From the NCBI GenBank assembly GCA_017438745.1, contig JAFRUS010000055.1, positions 1 through 64,000 on the forward strand: a stretch of 64,000 nt of DNA, read 5' to 3'. The position numbers and the translations under genes are program-made. The notes below the pieces were generated by a model that did no database searches, was not told the origin of the DNA, and saw only the letters and a list, made by a program, of their open reading frames with translations. The number at the start of each line of letters is the position of its first letter. Within the stretch, counting starts at the first letter, position 1. Shown here piece by piece: positions 32,532-41,900 of this stretch. The DNA is from Oscillospiraceae bacterium. GTDB lineage: Bacteria > Bacillota > Clostridia > Oscillospirales > Ruminococcaceae.

Positions 32532-34071
32532 TGATTATGATAATTTTCTTGTCAACATACGCTGCAGTGATGAGTTCCGTGAACGTATGGAGAAATGTCT
32601 GAGTACAGAATCCGGTGAAATGCCTTCAGGTGAGAAGGACATTAAAATCGTGAAAGCACCGTCAAAGTTCAGAGCAGGGAATATTGCAGCGATGGCGGCT
32701 GCGATTGCTATTGTATTCGGCGCGGGTATAGCAGTAAACCATCTTTTATCAGGTTCTGGTGAAGGCCGTTTTTTACCGGGCGGAGATGCTGCGGTAACTG
32801 ATAAGCCGGAGACTACGGAGGCTGTTACGGAAGCAGAAGATGAGGAAAAATCGGAAGTTACAGAAACAGTTACTGAGAAAATAACAGAAACAAAAGAATC
32901 ATCTGATGCTGATGTACCTGAAATGTTAAACAGGATTTATTCAGAGATGACAGAGTTTCTTGAAAAAGATGGTTTTATGAATTGTTACGGCTGCAAGGGA
33001 AAGATAGGTTATTCAATTTACGGACCGCCTTATAGTTTTATTACTCGTTATTATAATGTCACTGATCCGGAAGAATTAATTACAGAAATTACTTCATTTA
33101 AATCATGGAAACAATGTTCTGCCGATGAATATGAGAGCGGAACAACAACTGACGAGGAACATATGACATATGTTCAGAAATATGATCTGTATTATGATGC
33201 GAAACATAAGAGCTGCGAGTTATCTGAAAACGGATATATGTCATATGATTTCTATAAGCTAAGTGGTCCGGAACATTTTAAACTTGAAGATGAAGCTGAG
33301 ATAGAAAAACTTAATGACATTCTTGCTAAGAATCTTGTGTTCACACCTGAATCAGAGTTTGCCGAAAAAATTCATAACGGCATGTTCAATTACAATAATC
33401 TTAAAGGTGAATTCAGCTGGGAACAAAGCTTTGAGGAAGAAGGTAATGAAATAAATTATAGTTACCACGCTAACGGAACTATAGCTTTCAGTGCAGATGA
33501 TGAATTAATGTATATGACCGGGGAAGAGGATACTGCAAAGGCAGACGGTGAACCTCTGAACGATACTTTTGAGATAATAATGAACGGGGATAACCAAACC
33601 GCGTACAGTGTTGTCAATAATGAAACCGGAGAAAAAGAATATGAAGGAGCCTATGCTTATCCCTGGAACAACATGGAGTATCCGTTCCCGCATTATCACT
33701 ATATATACCTTTGCAGAAATATTGAAGATGTTCTTTCAGGTCCGATAGTCATTTCATCGAACAGAGTTAATATCGATGAGGACGGGATATTAGTTCAGAA
33801 GATCGAGGATGGTATTACGGAGTATCACTGGAACGGCCGATACTGTAACGGTGGTGAGGAACTGCAGCAATATACGATCTGGATCACTGACGGAGGACAG
33901 ATTGTTTTTTACGAAAAAACAGACGGAAATCACTGTGAGACCTTTATGCTTGAAAAATATGAATTTGACTCCGATTCATTTGAAATGGATACAGCAGAGA
34001 TCAAAGCAAAGTCTGTATTTATCGCAGCAGCATGGGTTGAAAAACAGAAAGAGAAAATGCAAAATAATTAA
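32521..34071 (+). CDS. Single-pass membrane protein, probable anti-sigma partner 2
   Basis: 516 residues from ATG 32521 (AAGGAGG at 32505-32511; in-frame TTG/ATG upstream overlap the SD). Cytosolic N-terminus of about 60 residues, TM helix (about 62-82, GNIAAMAAAIAIVFGAGIAV), Thr/Glu-rich linker (about 95-135), then a large extracellular region (140-516) that is acidic, Tyr-rich and contains four or more cysteines. No recognised ectodomain. Inferred to control ECF factor 2. Confidence 0.6.
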   Translation: MRPNDYDNFLVNIRCSDEFRERMEKCLSTESGEMPSGEKDIKIVKAPSKFRAGNIAAMAAAIAIVFGAGIAVNHLLSGSGEGRFLPGGDAAVTDKPETTEAVTEAEDEEKSEVTETVTEKITETKESSDADVPEMLNRIYSEMTEFLEKDGFMNCYGCKGKIGYSIYGPPYSFITRYYNVTDPEELITEITSFKSWKQCSADEYESGTTTDEEHMTYVQKYDLYYDAKHKSCELSENGYMSYDFYKLSGPEHFKLEDEAEIEKLNDILAKNLVFTPESEFAEKIHNGMFNYNNLKGEFSWEQSFEEEGNEINYSYHANGTIAFSADDELMYMTGEEDTAKADGEPLNDTFEIIMNGDNQTAYSVVNNETGEKEYEGAYAYPWNNMEYPFPHYHYIYLCRNIEDVLSGPIVISSNRVNIDEDGILVQKIEDGITEYHWNGRYCNGGEELQQYTIWITDGGQIVFYEKTDGNHCETFMLEKYEFDSDSFEMDTAEIKAKSVFIAAAWVEKQKEKMQNN

Positions 34072-34089
34072 TAGACTGATAAAAAAAAG

Positions 34090-34118
34090 GTGCCGGCGTG
34101 TCTCTGACGCGCCGGCAC
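34090..34118 (+). terminator. Terminator hairpin (CCGGCGTGTC family)
   Basis: GTGCCGGCG/CGCCGGCAC stem after the ECF 2 operon. The following block (ACTATTAGTAGCGCACCTTCGG..., to 34150) recurs at 45095-45125, directly before another TTGAAGT array. Confidence 0.7.
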
Positions 34119-34154
34119 TATTAGTAGCGCACCTTCGGTGCACCGATCCTGACT

Positions 34155-34301
34155 TTGAAGTTATTGAAGTTATTGAAGTTTTATTGAAGTTTTATTGAAG
34201 TTTTATTGAAGTTTTATTGAAGTTTTATTGAAGTTTTATTGAAGTGACATTGAAGTAGATATTGAAGTAAATTGAAGTTGACATTGAAGCGATATTGAAG
34301 T
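34155..34301 (+). repeat. TTGAAGT array 3 (fourteen units)
   Basis: Units start at 34155, 34164, 34173, 34184, 34195, 34206, 34217, 34228, 34239, 34250, 34262, 34272, 34284 (TTGAAGC) and 34295. The central run is a near-perfect 11-bp tandem (TTGAAGTTTTA). Its right end has TTGACA (34278-34283) and the same 17-bp spacer as array 1, but the -10 is TTACAG. The array therefore looks like a promoter module with a broken -10, and it faces the 3' end of a convergent gene. Confidence 0.9.
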
Positions 34302-34309
34302 TACAGCAA

Positions 34310-34358
34310 AATCAGCATATCTAACCCACGTAAATACGAGGGGGCAGATGTGCTGATT
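34310..34358 (-). terminator. Terminator of the DUF4832-dockerin gene
   Basis: AATCAGCATATCT/AGATGTGCTGATT arms (one G-T pair) flank a 23-nt G-rich loop; a T run follows on the minus strand. Confidence 0.55.
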
Positions 34359-34376
34359 GTTTTTAATGAGAGTTTT

Positions 34377-36119
34377 TTACTTCAGCAAAAGCTTCTTAAG
34401 CAGAATAAAGTCAATAATATTAACAGAACCGTCATCATTCATATCTGCAGAGGATGGTTCTGTGATATGGATGGTGTCAGCTGCAAGCAGAAATCTCTGC
34501 AGTGCGGTGATGTCGGCGGTGGTTACTGTGCCGTCGGAGTTGACATCTCCTTTTATTACCGATGAGTTCTGTGATGAAAGAGAAGTTACGGTAAATGTAT
34601 CATCGGAGTTGTTTTCAGCTTTTACCACATCAAGTGTTCCGAGATAATTGGCGCCGAGGTCCTTGCTCCAGATGTTTTCATTTGAAAAACGAACGCATAT
34701 ATCAGGGGTATCTTCGCCGGTTGTGTCGTAGTAAAGTTTCAGATATACTTTATAACTTCCGGCATCAGTGTTTCCCGGAAGCTTCAGCTTAAGCCGCTCA
34801 TCTGTAACGGCAGCGCTTTCCCATTTTCGGCTGTCGATATCCACCGGAGCGGCAATTGTTCTGCCGTCTTTTTCAAGGATAACGGCAGCCTTTTGTTTTT
34901 TGATAACATTGGCAAATCCGGTGTTGGCAATACTGAAAAGAATTTCGGCACTGCCACCCTGAGCAGCTTCAGTACTCAGTTCAGAGCCGGTGACAAGGAA
35001 GCGGTATCCGAGATGGTCACGTATGAATCTGTACACGGTCTCACCGTAGTAAGCACTGTTGTCCGCACCGTCAATATCGTATCTGCTTTCAAATTTAAAT
35101 TCCTTGTAAAGCGGCCAGATATTTGAGTTTATGTAGGTCAGATGGGTGGCGTACATTTCCTTGATGCAGTTTTCCGGCAGATAGTTGTCAAACTTCTTTG
35201 CGTAGTCGATGTTGCCGGAAAATTCTCCGCCGAAATAGGCGTGTTTCATCTGGGTGTTCATCCACTGTACTGTTTTTTCTCTGTTCGGTGTGAGATAGGT
35301 TCCGAGGTCGGTGTCCGAACCCATATATCCGTCGTTGTACATGCCGACTCTTGCAGCATCTGTACCTTCTTCGGCTTTGTAATCTGCAAGTTCATCAGGT
35401 TTTATTCCGGCCCAGTTATAGAACGTATCAGCAGTACGTACCGTTACGGATACGCTTTCCGGAACGATCTCAAGCATCTTTCCGAGAAGCTTTGCCTTGT
35501 ATTCCGGAGTGGTGTATTTTCCGCCGTGCTGCTCGCCCCATTTACCCACAAATCCGCTTTCGATGTACATGAGGATATCTTCGTAGTCATCGAGAAAATG
35601 ATCTTCGTGTATCTGGTCGATGTGGTGGAAGACCTGTTCGAAGGTTGCAGGCTCAGGATTATCTTTTCCGTTGATATCGTAGCGGAAGCGCATACCAACC
35701 GTGCATCCGTTTTTACGGCAGTTTTCAAGTGTATCCCTTATGCCTTTGAAAAATGCCTCATCAAGGTCGTAGTCGGTACCTTCGGTATATTTTCCGGCCG
35801 CATCAGTTTTCCCGTTTGCACCGGATGAAAATGCGGATATATCCACGAACATGACAACAAGGCTGCCCTTCGGATCGTGTACCGGAGTATCACCCGGCTT
35901 GCATACATACCAGACAGAATTCGTGTATCCGGCCCCCGGATTATTGATAGTCTCGGCACAGTCTTTGTAACTTATCCCCGAATCTTTTAAGGTTCCGGTA
36001 CTTTCCGCTGAAACGCTGTATCCGTCATAAACTATATTCTGCATGGCACACGACGATAACACAGGTGCAGTTAAACACATTGCTGTGACAAGACTTATGA
36101 TAGTTTTTATATTATTCAT
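34377..36119 (-). CDS. Secreted DUF4874/DUF4832 protein with C-terminal dockerin
   Basis: 580 residues: signal sequence with a lipobox-like LSSC (residues 20-23), a DUF4874 N-terminal TIM-barrel-like region (NNPGAGYTNSVWYVCKPGD, VVMFVDISAFSSG, VGMRFRYDING, DILMYIESGFVGKWGEQHGG, about 50-220), a DUF4832 part (about 230-500), and a two-loop type I dockerin (GDVNSDGTVTTADITALQRF and ADMNDDGSVNIIDFILLKKL, about 515-580). Predicted glycoside-hydrolase-like protein of unknown substrate, assembled on a cohesin scaffold. If the lipobox is used it would be both lipid-anchored and dockerin-bearing, which is odd. Confidence 0.82.
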   Translation of the reverse strand: MNNIKTIISLVTAMCLTAPVLSSCAMQNIVYDGYSVSAESTGTLKDSGISYKDCAETINNPGAGYTNSVWYVCKPGDTPVHDPKGSLVVMFVDISAFSSGANGKTDAAGKYTEGTDYDLDEAFFKGIRDTLENCRKNGCTVGMRFRYDINGKDNPEPATFEQVFHHIDQIHEDHFLDDYEDILMYIESGFVGKWGEQHGGKYTTPEYKAKLLGKMLEIVPESVSVTVRTADTFYNWAGIKPDELADYKAEEGTDAARVGMYNDGYMGSDTDLGTYLTPNREKTVQWMNTQMKHAYFGGEFSGNIDYAKKFDNYLPENCIKEMYATHLTYINSNIWPLYKEFKFESRYDIDGADNSAYYGETVYRFIRDHLGYRFLVTGSELSTEAAQGGSAEILFSIANTGFANVIKKQKAAVILEKDGRTIAAPVDIDSRKWESAAVTDERLKLKLPGNTDAGSYKVYLKLYYDTTGEDTPDICVRFSNENIWSKDLGANYLGTLDVVKAENNSDDTFTVTSLSSQNSSVIKGDVNSDGTVTTADITALQRFLLAADTIHITEPSSADMNDDGSVNIIDFILLKKLLLK

Positions 36120-36191
36120 TTGTTTTCCCCCTGTTATCTGCCTTTAAGGATATCTTCAGAAAACTTTTTTCCGTTCTGTATTTTTTACTTA

Positions 36192-36220
36192 ATTTTAGTA
36201 CGAAACAAGAGGGAAGTCAA
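36192..36220 (-). promoter_or_regulatory. sigma-A promoter of the DUF4832-dockerin gene
   Basis: TTGACT (36220-36215), 17-bp spacer, TAAAAT (36197-36192) on the minus strand. Confidence 0.6.
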
Positions 36221-36279
36221 CATGACTGATATTTTGATGGTTAAAATAGATAGTTTTTTATCAAATTAAAGTGGGTTAC

Positions 36280-36308
36280 TTGACATTTTTGATATACGGT
36301 GATAAAAT
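36280..36308 (+). promoter_or_regulatory. sigma-A promoter of the dynamin/HerA operon
   Basis: TTGACA (36280-36285), 17-bp spacer, TAAAAT (36303-36308); leader of about 100 nt to the first start codon. Confidence 0.75.
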
Positions 36309-36415
36309 TATTATATATACAAATCGTTTTAATGGGGTATAATTTAATAATTACTGAACGGATGAGAGAAAGCTGTTTCCTCTCAGTAAAAACTTATGAT
36401 TGGGGGATATATGCA

Positions 36416-38974
36416 ATGCCAAAAATCAAAATAGTTAGTAATCCTTATAAGAATAAGATCGCATATAAAAAATGGGATGAACAGGAGAATAACTGGGTTC
36501 CAATAAATATTCACAGTGATGCGAACAGTGAATTACTGTGTGCTGAATTCACGGATAGTTTTTTCCCGTTTAAAATCAAGAAAATAGTAGATATCATTAT
36601 CAGAGATTATAATCTTTCTTCGTCAAAACTTGAAATAATGTTTGAAGGTACTGAAGATGAGTTTGATGAACTGAAGGCGGTTTGTTCATCTGATTATTAT
36701 CAGGAAAAAGTTGTGATAAGCCGCTCATCTGTACAGTTAAAAAATGCGCGTGATATACTTCCTGAAGTGAAGAGTATCTTCAAGCTTATGAAACCTATAA
36801 TTACTGAAACAGCACGCGATACGGACAAAATACTTAAGGAACGAAAGAAGTTTGATGATGTATCAAAAGAAGTAATACCTTTGTGTGTTATCGGTAATTA
36901 CAGTTCCGGAAAATCAACGTTTATTAATGCCCTTATTGGCTATGAGATACTGCCGAGCGGTGACGAATCTTTAACTGCAAAAATTCATGAGATAAAACCG
37001 TCCGTAAGTCAGAATGTCGCGACTCTTAATTTCCTCTATAAAGGAAGTAAAGCTGCTCTTCATTTCGAAGATGATGGTTATAATATTTTCACATTCACCA
37101 GCGAATCACCTTTGTTCGTGAAATTAAATGAAGCGATGAAGGAGGAGAATGAATGGACACCGGTCAGACGCTTGGCCAGATGTCTTGAAATCATAAATTA
37201 CTATGATAAAGATACTCATGATGAAATGCTGGATGATCTTATTCAGATCACTACACCATTTAATCCTAAAGGTTTGTTTGGAGAAAAATCAGATAGGTAT
37301 ATCATATTTGATACACCTGGTTCCAATTCAGCAACGAATGATAACCATATTCTTGTACTTAAGAAAGCAATGGAAAACCTTTCGAACGGAATACCGCTTT
37401 ATATATCAGAATATAACACTCTTGACAGTGTTGATAATGAAAAGCTATGTAACGAGATAAAGGAAATGCAGCAGCTTGACAGCCGCTTCACAATGATAGT
37501 GGTAAATAAAGCGGATATCGCAAACCTTGATAAGAAAAGTTTTTCGGAAAATGCAGTTCTGAATCAGGCAATTCCGAAGAATCTTTATTCTGAAGGAATA
37601 TATTTTGTTTCATCGATTCTTGGCCTTGGCTCTAAAACAGATGGTGTGTTTGAAAACCGTCATTACGGAAAAACGTTCAGGTCATCAGCAGAAGACTATA
37701 CTGACCCTGAATCACCTTACTATACAAGACTGTATGATTTTAATATTCTTCCGGAACAGATAAAGGCAAGGGCAGTATCAGAGTCCGAGCAGTCAGAAAA
37801 TCTTATCTATACAAACAGCGGACTTTACTGGATTGAGAAAGAAATAGATACTTTTGCAGAGAAATATTCGTCTTACAATAAATGCTGGCAGTCTCTTTTG
37901 TTTCTGAGAAGAGTGGTTGACATTTCTTTTGATATCATTGAGGATAAAAAGAAAAAACTTGAATTGTCAAAGGATCAGAGACAGAAACAGCTTAATACTG
38001 AAAAAGCAGCTTTTGTTGAAAAGATCGAAAAAAGAAATGAAGAACTTAGCAATACTTACCTTGAAAACTATAAAGGTGAGATGAATGTTCTTAAATCAGA
38101 AGTTTGCAAAAACTATACGATAAATGAACTTCAGAATATCGAAAATGCTGTTACCGAAGAGGTAAAGGCCGAAACCGGTTATAACGATCAGGTGACAGAG
38201 AAAAAAGAAGCATGGGGAAGCACTATAGGCAAACTTAAAACTGCAGTATCTTCAGAAGGAATCAAACACCTTGGAAGTGCAGTGAAAGATTTTTCTCAGA
38301 TGGCAAAATCATATGCAAGCAAGTCATCTGAAGTAAAAAATGCTATGGATAATGTCGAACGTATCGTTGCTGACAGGATAATGTCTATGATGACGGAAAG
38401 CTATAAGAAGAGCAATGAAGATGCAGTGGATATAATTACTGATAAATCGGCAGTTTTCTGGTCAGCAAGATGTCAGGACATACGTCAGGAAATGCTTAAC
38501 ATTGTATTGAAAGCTGAAGAGATCACTGAAGAAAAAAAGAGTGAGATCAAGGGCATTATTACAGAGTATGCAGAACCTGACCTTGGTAATCTTAAAGAAA
38601 TTGTTTTTGATAAATCAGATTTTCAAAGCTTTGTCATTGAACTTGGAAATCTGCATTTGTTCGCTGATAACAGAATCAATAAGCTCAAGCTTTCCAGATT
38701 TTATAACAGTGAGCTCTCTTTGAGCATAGATATGATAATTGACTCCATTCAGGAAGCACATGTTTTAAGTTTTAATCTCTGGAAGTATGATCTTTTACAA
38801 ACTATTCTCGGAAGGATCACTGATCTTAATTCTGAACTTAAGGGACTTTGTGATCTTATCAGAAATGATACTAATGAGATAGAATTTCTGTCATCAAGGA
38901 AAGAAATGCTTGAAAAGTATGCGAATGATATTGAAAAACTAATGGACTGGAATGAGGCACAGGATAATCAATAA
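36416..38974 (+). CDS. Dynamin-like large GTPase
   Basis: 852 residues from ATG 36416 (GGGGGAT SD; the frame is open upstream to 36299 without a site). An N-terminal domain of about 150 residues of unknown type precedes a dynamin-family G domain: P-loop GNYSSGKSTF near 159-168, switch threonine region SLTAKI, G3 FDTPGS near 297-302, G4 VNKAD near 362-366. The C-terminal half is helical and coiled-coil-like with many Lys/Glu, no transmembrane helix seen. Bacterial dynamins remodel membranes and several act in phage defence or membrane repair. First gene of a four-gene operon, 13 bp before the HerA-like ATPase. Confidence 0.85.
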   Translation: MPKIKIVSNPYKNKIAYKKWDEQENNWVPINIHSDANSELLCAEFTDSFFPFKIKKIVDIIIRDYNLSSSKLEIMFEGTEDEFDELKAVCSSDYYQEKVVISRSSVQLKNARDILPEVKSIFKLMKPIITETARDTDKILKERKKFDDVSKEVIPLCVIGNYSSGKSTFINALIGYEILPSGDESLTAKIHEIKPSVSQNVATLNFLYKGSKAALHFEDDGYNIFTFTSESPLFVKLNEAMKEENEWTPVRRLARCLEIINYYDKDTHDEMLDDLIQITTPFNPKGLFGEKSDRYIIFDTPGSNSATNDNHILVLKKAMENLSNGIPLYISEYNTLDSVDNEKLCNEIKEMQQLDSRFTMIVVNKADIANLDKKSFSENAVLNQAIPKNLYSEGIYFVSSILGLGSKTDGVFENRHYGKTFRSSAEDYTDPESPYYTRLYDFNILPEQIKARAVSESEQSENLIYTNSGLYWIEKEIDTFAEKYSSYNKCWQSLLFLRRVVDISFDIIEDKKKKLELSKDQRQKQLNTEKAAFVEKIEKRNEELSNTYLENYKGEMNVLKSEVCKNYTINELQNIENAVTEEVKAETGYNDQVTEKKEAWGSTIGKLKTAVSSEGIKHLGSAVKDFSQMAKSYASKSSEVKNAMDNVERIVADRIMSMMTESYKKSNEDAVDIITDKSAVFWSARCQDIRQEMLNIVLKAEEITEEKKSEIKGIITEYAEPDLGNLKEIVFDKSDFQSFVIELGNLHLFADNRINKLKLSRFYNSELSLSIDMIIDSIQEAHVLSFNLWKYDLLQTILGRITDLNSELKGLCDLIRNDTNEIEFLSSRKEMLEKYANDIEKLMDWNEAQDNQ

Positions 38975-38987
38975 GGGGTAAATGATT

Positions 38988-41900
38988 ATGGGAATAAAGA
39001 ATTTTCTTGCTAAAAGAGTCGAGAAAGCAGGGGATAGAATTGCGAAATGTTCAGCGCTGAGCGTTCAGCAGGTCGAAGACATTGAACGTGACAGGTCTGA
39101 ATATTACAGTGCATTGCAGAAATTCAATCCGAACGATCCTTCGGCACTTGAACTTACTGAAAAACTCATAGGCTTAAGCAGTGTAGAGATTTTTAATGCT
39201 TATCTTCCGCAACTTGCTGATATCTATGTTCCGCTTCAGAAAGATGCTGAATATGAGCGTCCGTTTAATCCAGATTACAACATCAGATATTTTAATATTA
39301 CCAAATGGGTCACTGATAAAGATGAGAACAGTCTTGAAAAACTTGTGAATGTGTATGCTGTCCTTTCTGATGAAGAATGTAATATTGCACTGGTATTTAA
39401 CAGGAAATATGATAAAACTGAGGTTTATCTTGCTGTAGTGAATACGAAAAATGCCGACAGCAATACTGATGTAAACAGGTACAGAAAGCAGCTTGCGGAT
39501 GCAATAAAAGGTAATTTTCCGGGATCAGAACTAAAGACGGATAAAAATGAAGGAGTCGGTATTATTCCGTGTCTTAAGAACAGCAGAAGATATTCAGTAG
39601 CTTCTGCCTCAAATGTTCCTGCGGAAAAATCAGAGAAGTTTATAAGCCAGACAATAGAAAAACTTCTTGACGGAATAGTACCGGAAAACCCGTCACAGGA
39701 ATATACGCTCATACTTCTTGCTACTCCTATACAGGATGTTGCAGAGAGAAAGCTTCGTTTGTCTGAACTCTACTCAGGACTTGCCCCGTATGCATCATGG
39801 CAGACAAACTTTACATATGTACAGAGTAAAATGACAGGCTCATCAGCTAATTTCGGAGTGAACGCCGGTGTAAGTGCAGGTGTACAGAACGGTACTAATC
39901 AGTCGATAGCCAACAGCAACGGTGTTACTGATTCAACAAGCAATGCGGAGACGAATACTGAAGGACAGACTGTAACAGATACTGAAGGAACGACTAATAC
40001 AGAATCAGAAGGTGAAACAAATACGTCTACGGAGACTGATTCAGTGAATGATTCAGAAACTAATACATACTCCAATTCAAATACTCATACTGAAACAGAG
40101 GGAGATACAGATACACATACTGATGGCACGAGTGAAAGCCAAAATGATTCCGATAGCAAATCAAAGGGTTTCGCTTTTTTACTTAACGTTACACGTAATA
40201 AAACCTCTGGTGAATCACATGGTTCCAATACTAGTGATGCGCATTCAAAATTAAAACAGTTTTCGGATGCAGTAACAAATACCGCCTCTAAGGCCATGTC
40301 TCACGGTACCGGACATTCTACTGCTGAATCAATAGCAAAGACAGTTACCAATTCTGTTGCAAAGAATATCAGCAGAAGTGTAGCCAATTCTACAAGCAGA
40401 GCATTAACAAGTACCGTAGGCAGAGCGTTATCAAGAACTGTAACTAATACTGTTGGAGTTTCAAGGGCATTGAGTCTTGGTGGAAACTTTGGCGTGAATT
40501 TTGCACGTTCTTCAAATATTTCTGCGACCATAGGTAATAATGAAGGTATCACTCAGACATTTACCAATTACAATATCAAGCATGCACTTGAACTGCTTGA
40601 AGAACAGATGAAGCGTTATGAGCAGAGTACAGCTCTCGGACTCTGGGATTTTGCAGCATATGTTTTAAGTGAAGATCTATCAATAGCAAATAATGTTGCG
40701 CACTCGTACATAGCTCTTACTCAGGGTGAAAAGTCATTCATGTCAAATGCATCAATTAATCTATGGCGCGGTGACATGGGTGAAGAAAGTGAAGAGGCGA
40801 AAGAGATATGTGATTATCTCAGAGAATTAAGACATCCTGTGTTCGGTATAAACCCGGTACTTGTTAATGAGTACAAAGATTATTTTGTTTATCCGGTTAC
40901 TGTTACAGCGGCTACAAGTTTATCAGGTAAGGAACTTGCGTATTCACTTAACTTTCCGAGAAAGTCTGTAGAGGGACTCCCGGTTATTGAGTGCGCTGAA
41001 TTCGGAAGAAATATAGTTACATATGATGAGGAAAAATCATTAAACACTATACGCCTGGGTTCAGTATTTCATATGCATCACGAAGAGAATACTGTAGTTG
41101 AACTGGATCTTAATTCTTTAGCTTCTCATACTTTTATAACCGGTAGTACCGGTTCCGGTAAGTCTAATACTGTTTATCAGATACTTAATGAAGCAAGCAG
41201 GAAAAAAGTAAACTTTCTTGTAATAGAACCGGCAAAGGGTGAATACAAACATATTTATGGAAATAAAAAGGACGTAAGTGTTTATGGAACGAATCCAGCT
41301 GTTTCAGATCTGCTTAGGATAAATCCTTTCAGCTTTGAAAAAGGAATCCATATTCTCGAACATCTTGATGGACTTATAGAGATTTTCAATGTATGCTGGC
41401 CGATGTATGCAGCAATGCCGGCTGTTCTGAAAAGTGCAATTGAAAAATCATATGAGGATTGCGGATGGAATCTTAGAGAATCATATAATCCATATGGTGA
41501 TGACCTTTATCCTACATTTGCTGATGTTACGAGAAATATCAAAACTATTATTGATTCAAGTGAATATGATAATGAAAATAAAGGCGCATACAAAGGCTCT
41601 CTGATTACCAGACTACAGTCACTGACAAATGGTATAAACGGCATGATTTTTACTTCGGATGAAATTTCAGCTGAAGAACTGTTTGATAAAAATGTTATCT
41701 GTGATCTGAGTCGTGTTCGTTCGAATGAAACCAAATCACTTATGATGGGTATTCTTGTTCTGAAACTTCAGGAATACCGAATGATAAGCGGAAGAATGAA
41801 TGCAGATCTTAAACATATTACTGTTCTTGAAGAAGCTCATAATCTTCTTAAAAAGACATCTACTGAACAGCCGGTTGAAGGAGGAAATCTTCTCGGTAAA

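Noticed and set aside
27401..34301. TTGAAGT arrays as CRISPR arrays
   Set aside because: Units are 7 bp with 2-5 bp between them, no 25-40 bp repeats or spacers, and no cas genes nearby. They are phased promoter-associated repeats.
35142..35828. 228-codon plus-strand open frame
   Set aside because: Antisense to the DUF4832-dockerin gene; no independent support.
36299..36415. Upstream start for the dynamin-like protein
   Set aside because: The frame begins inside the -10 promoter region; ATG 36416 has a good RBS.
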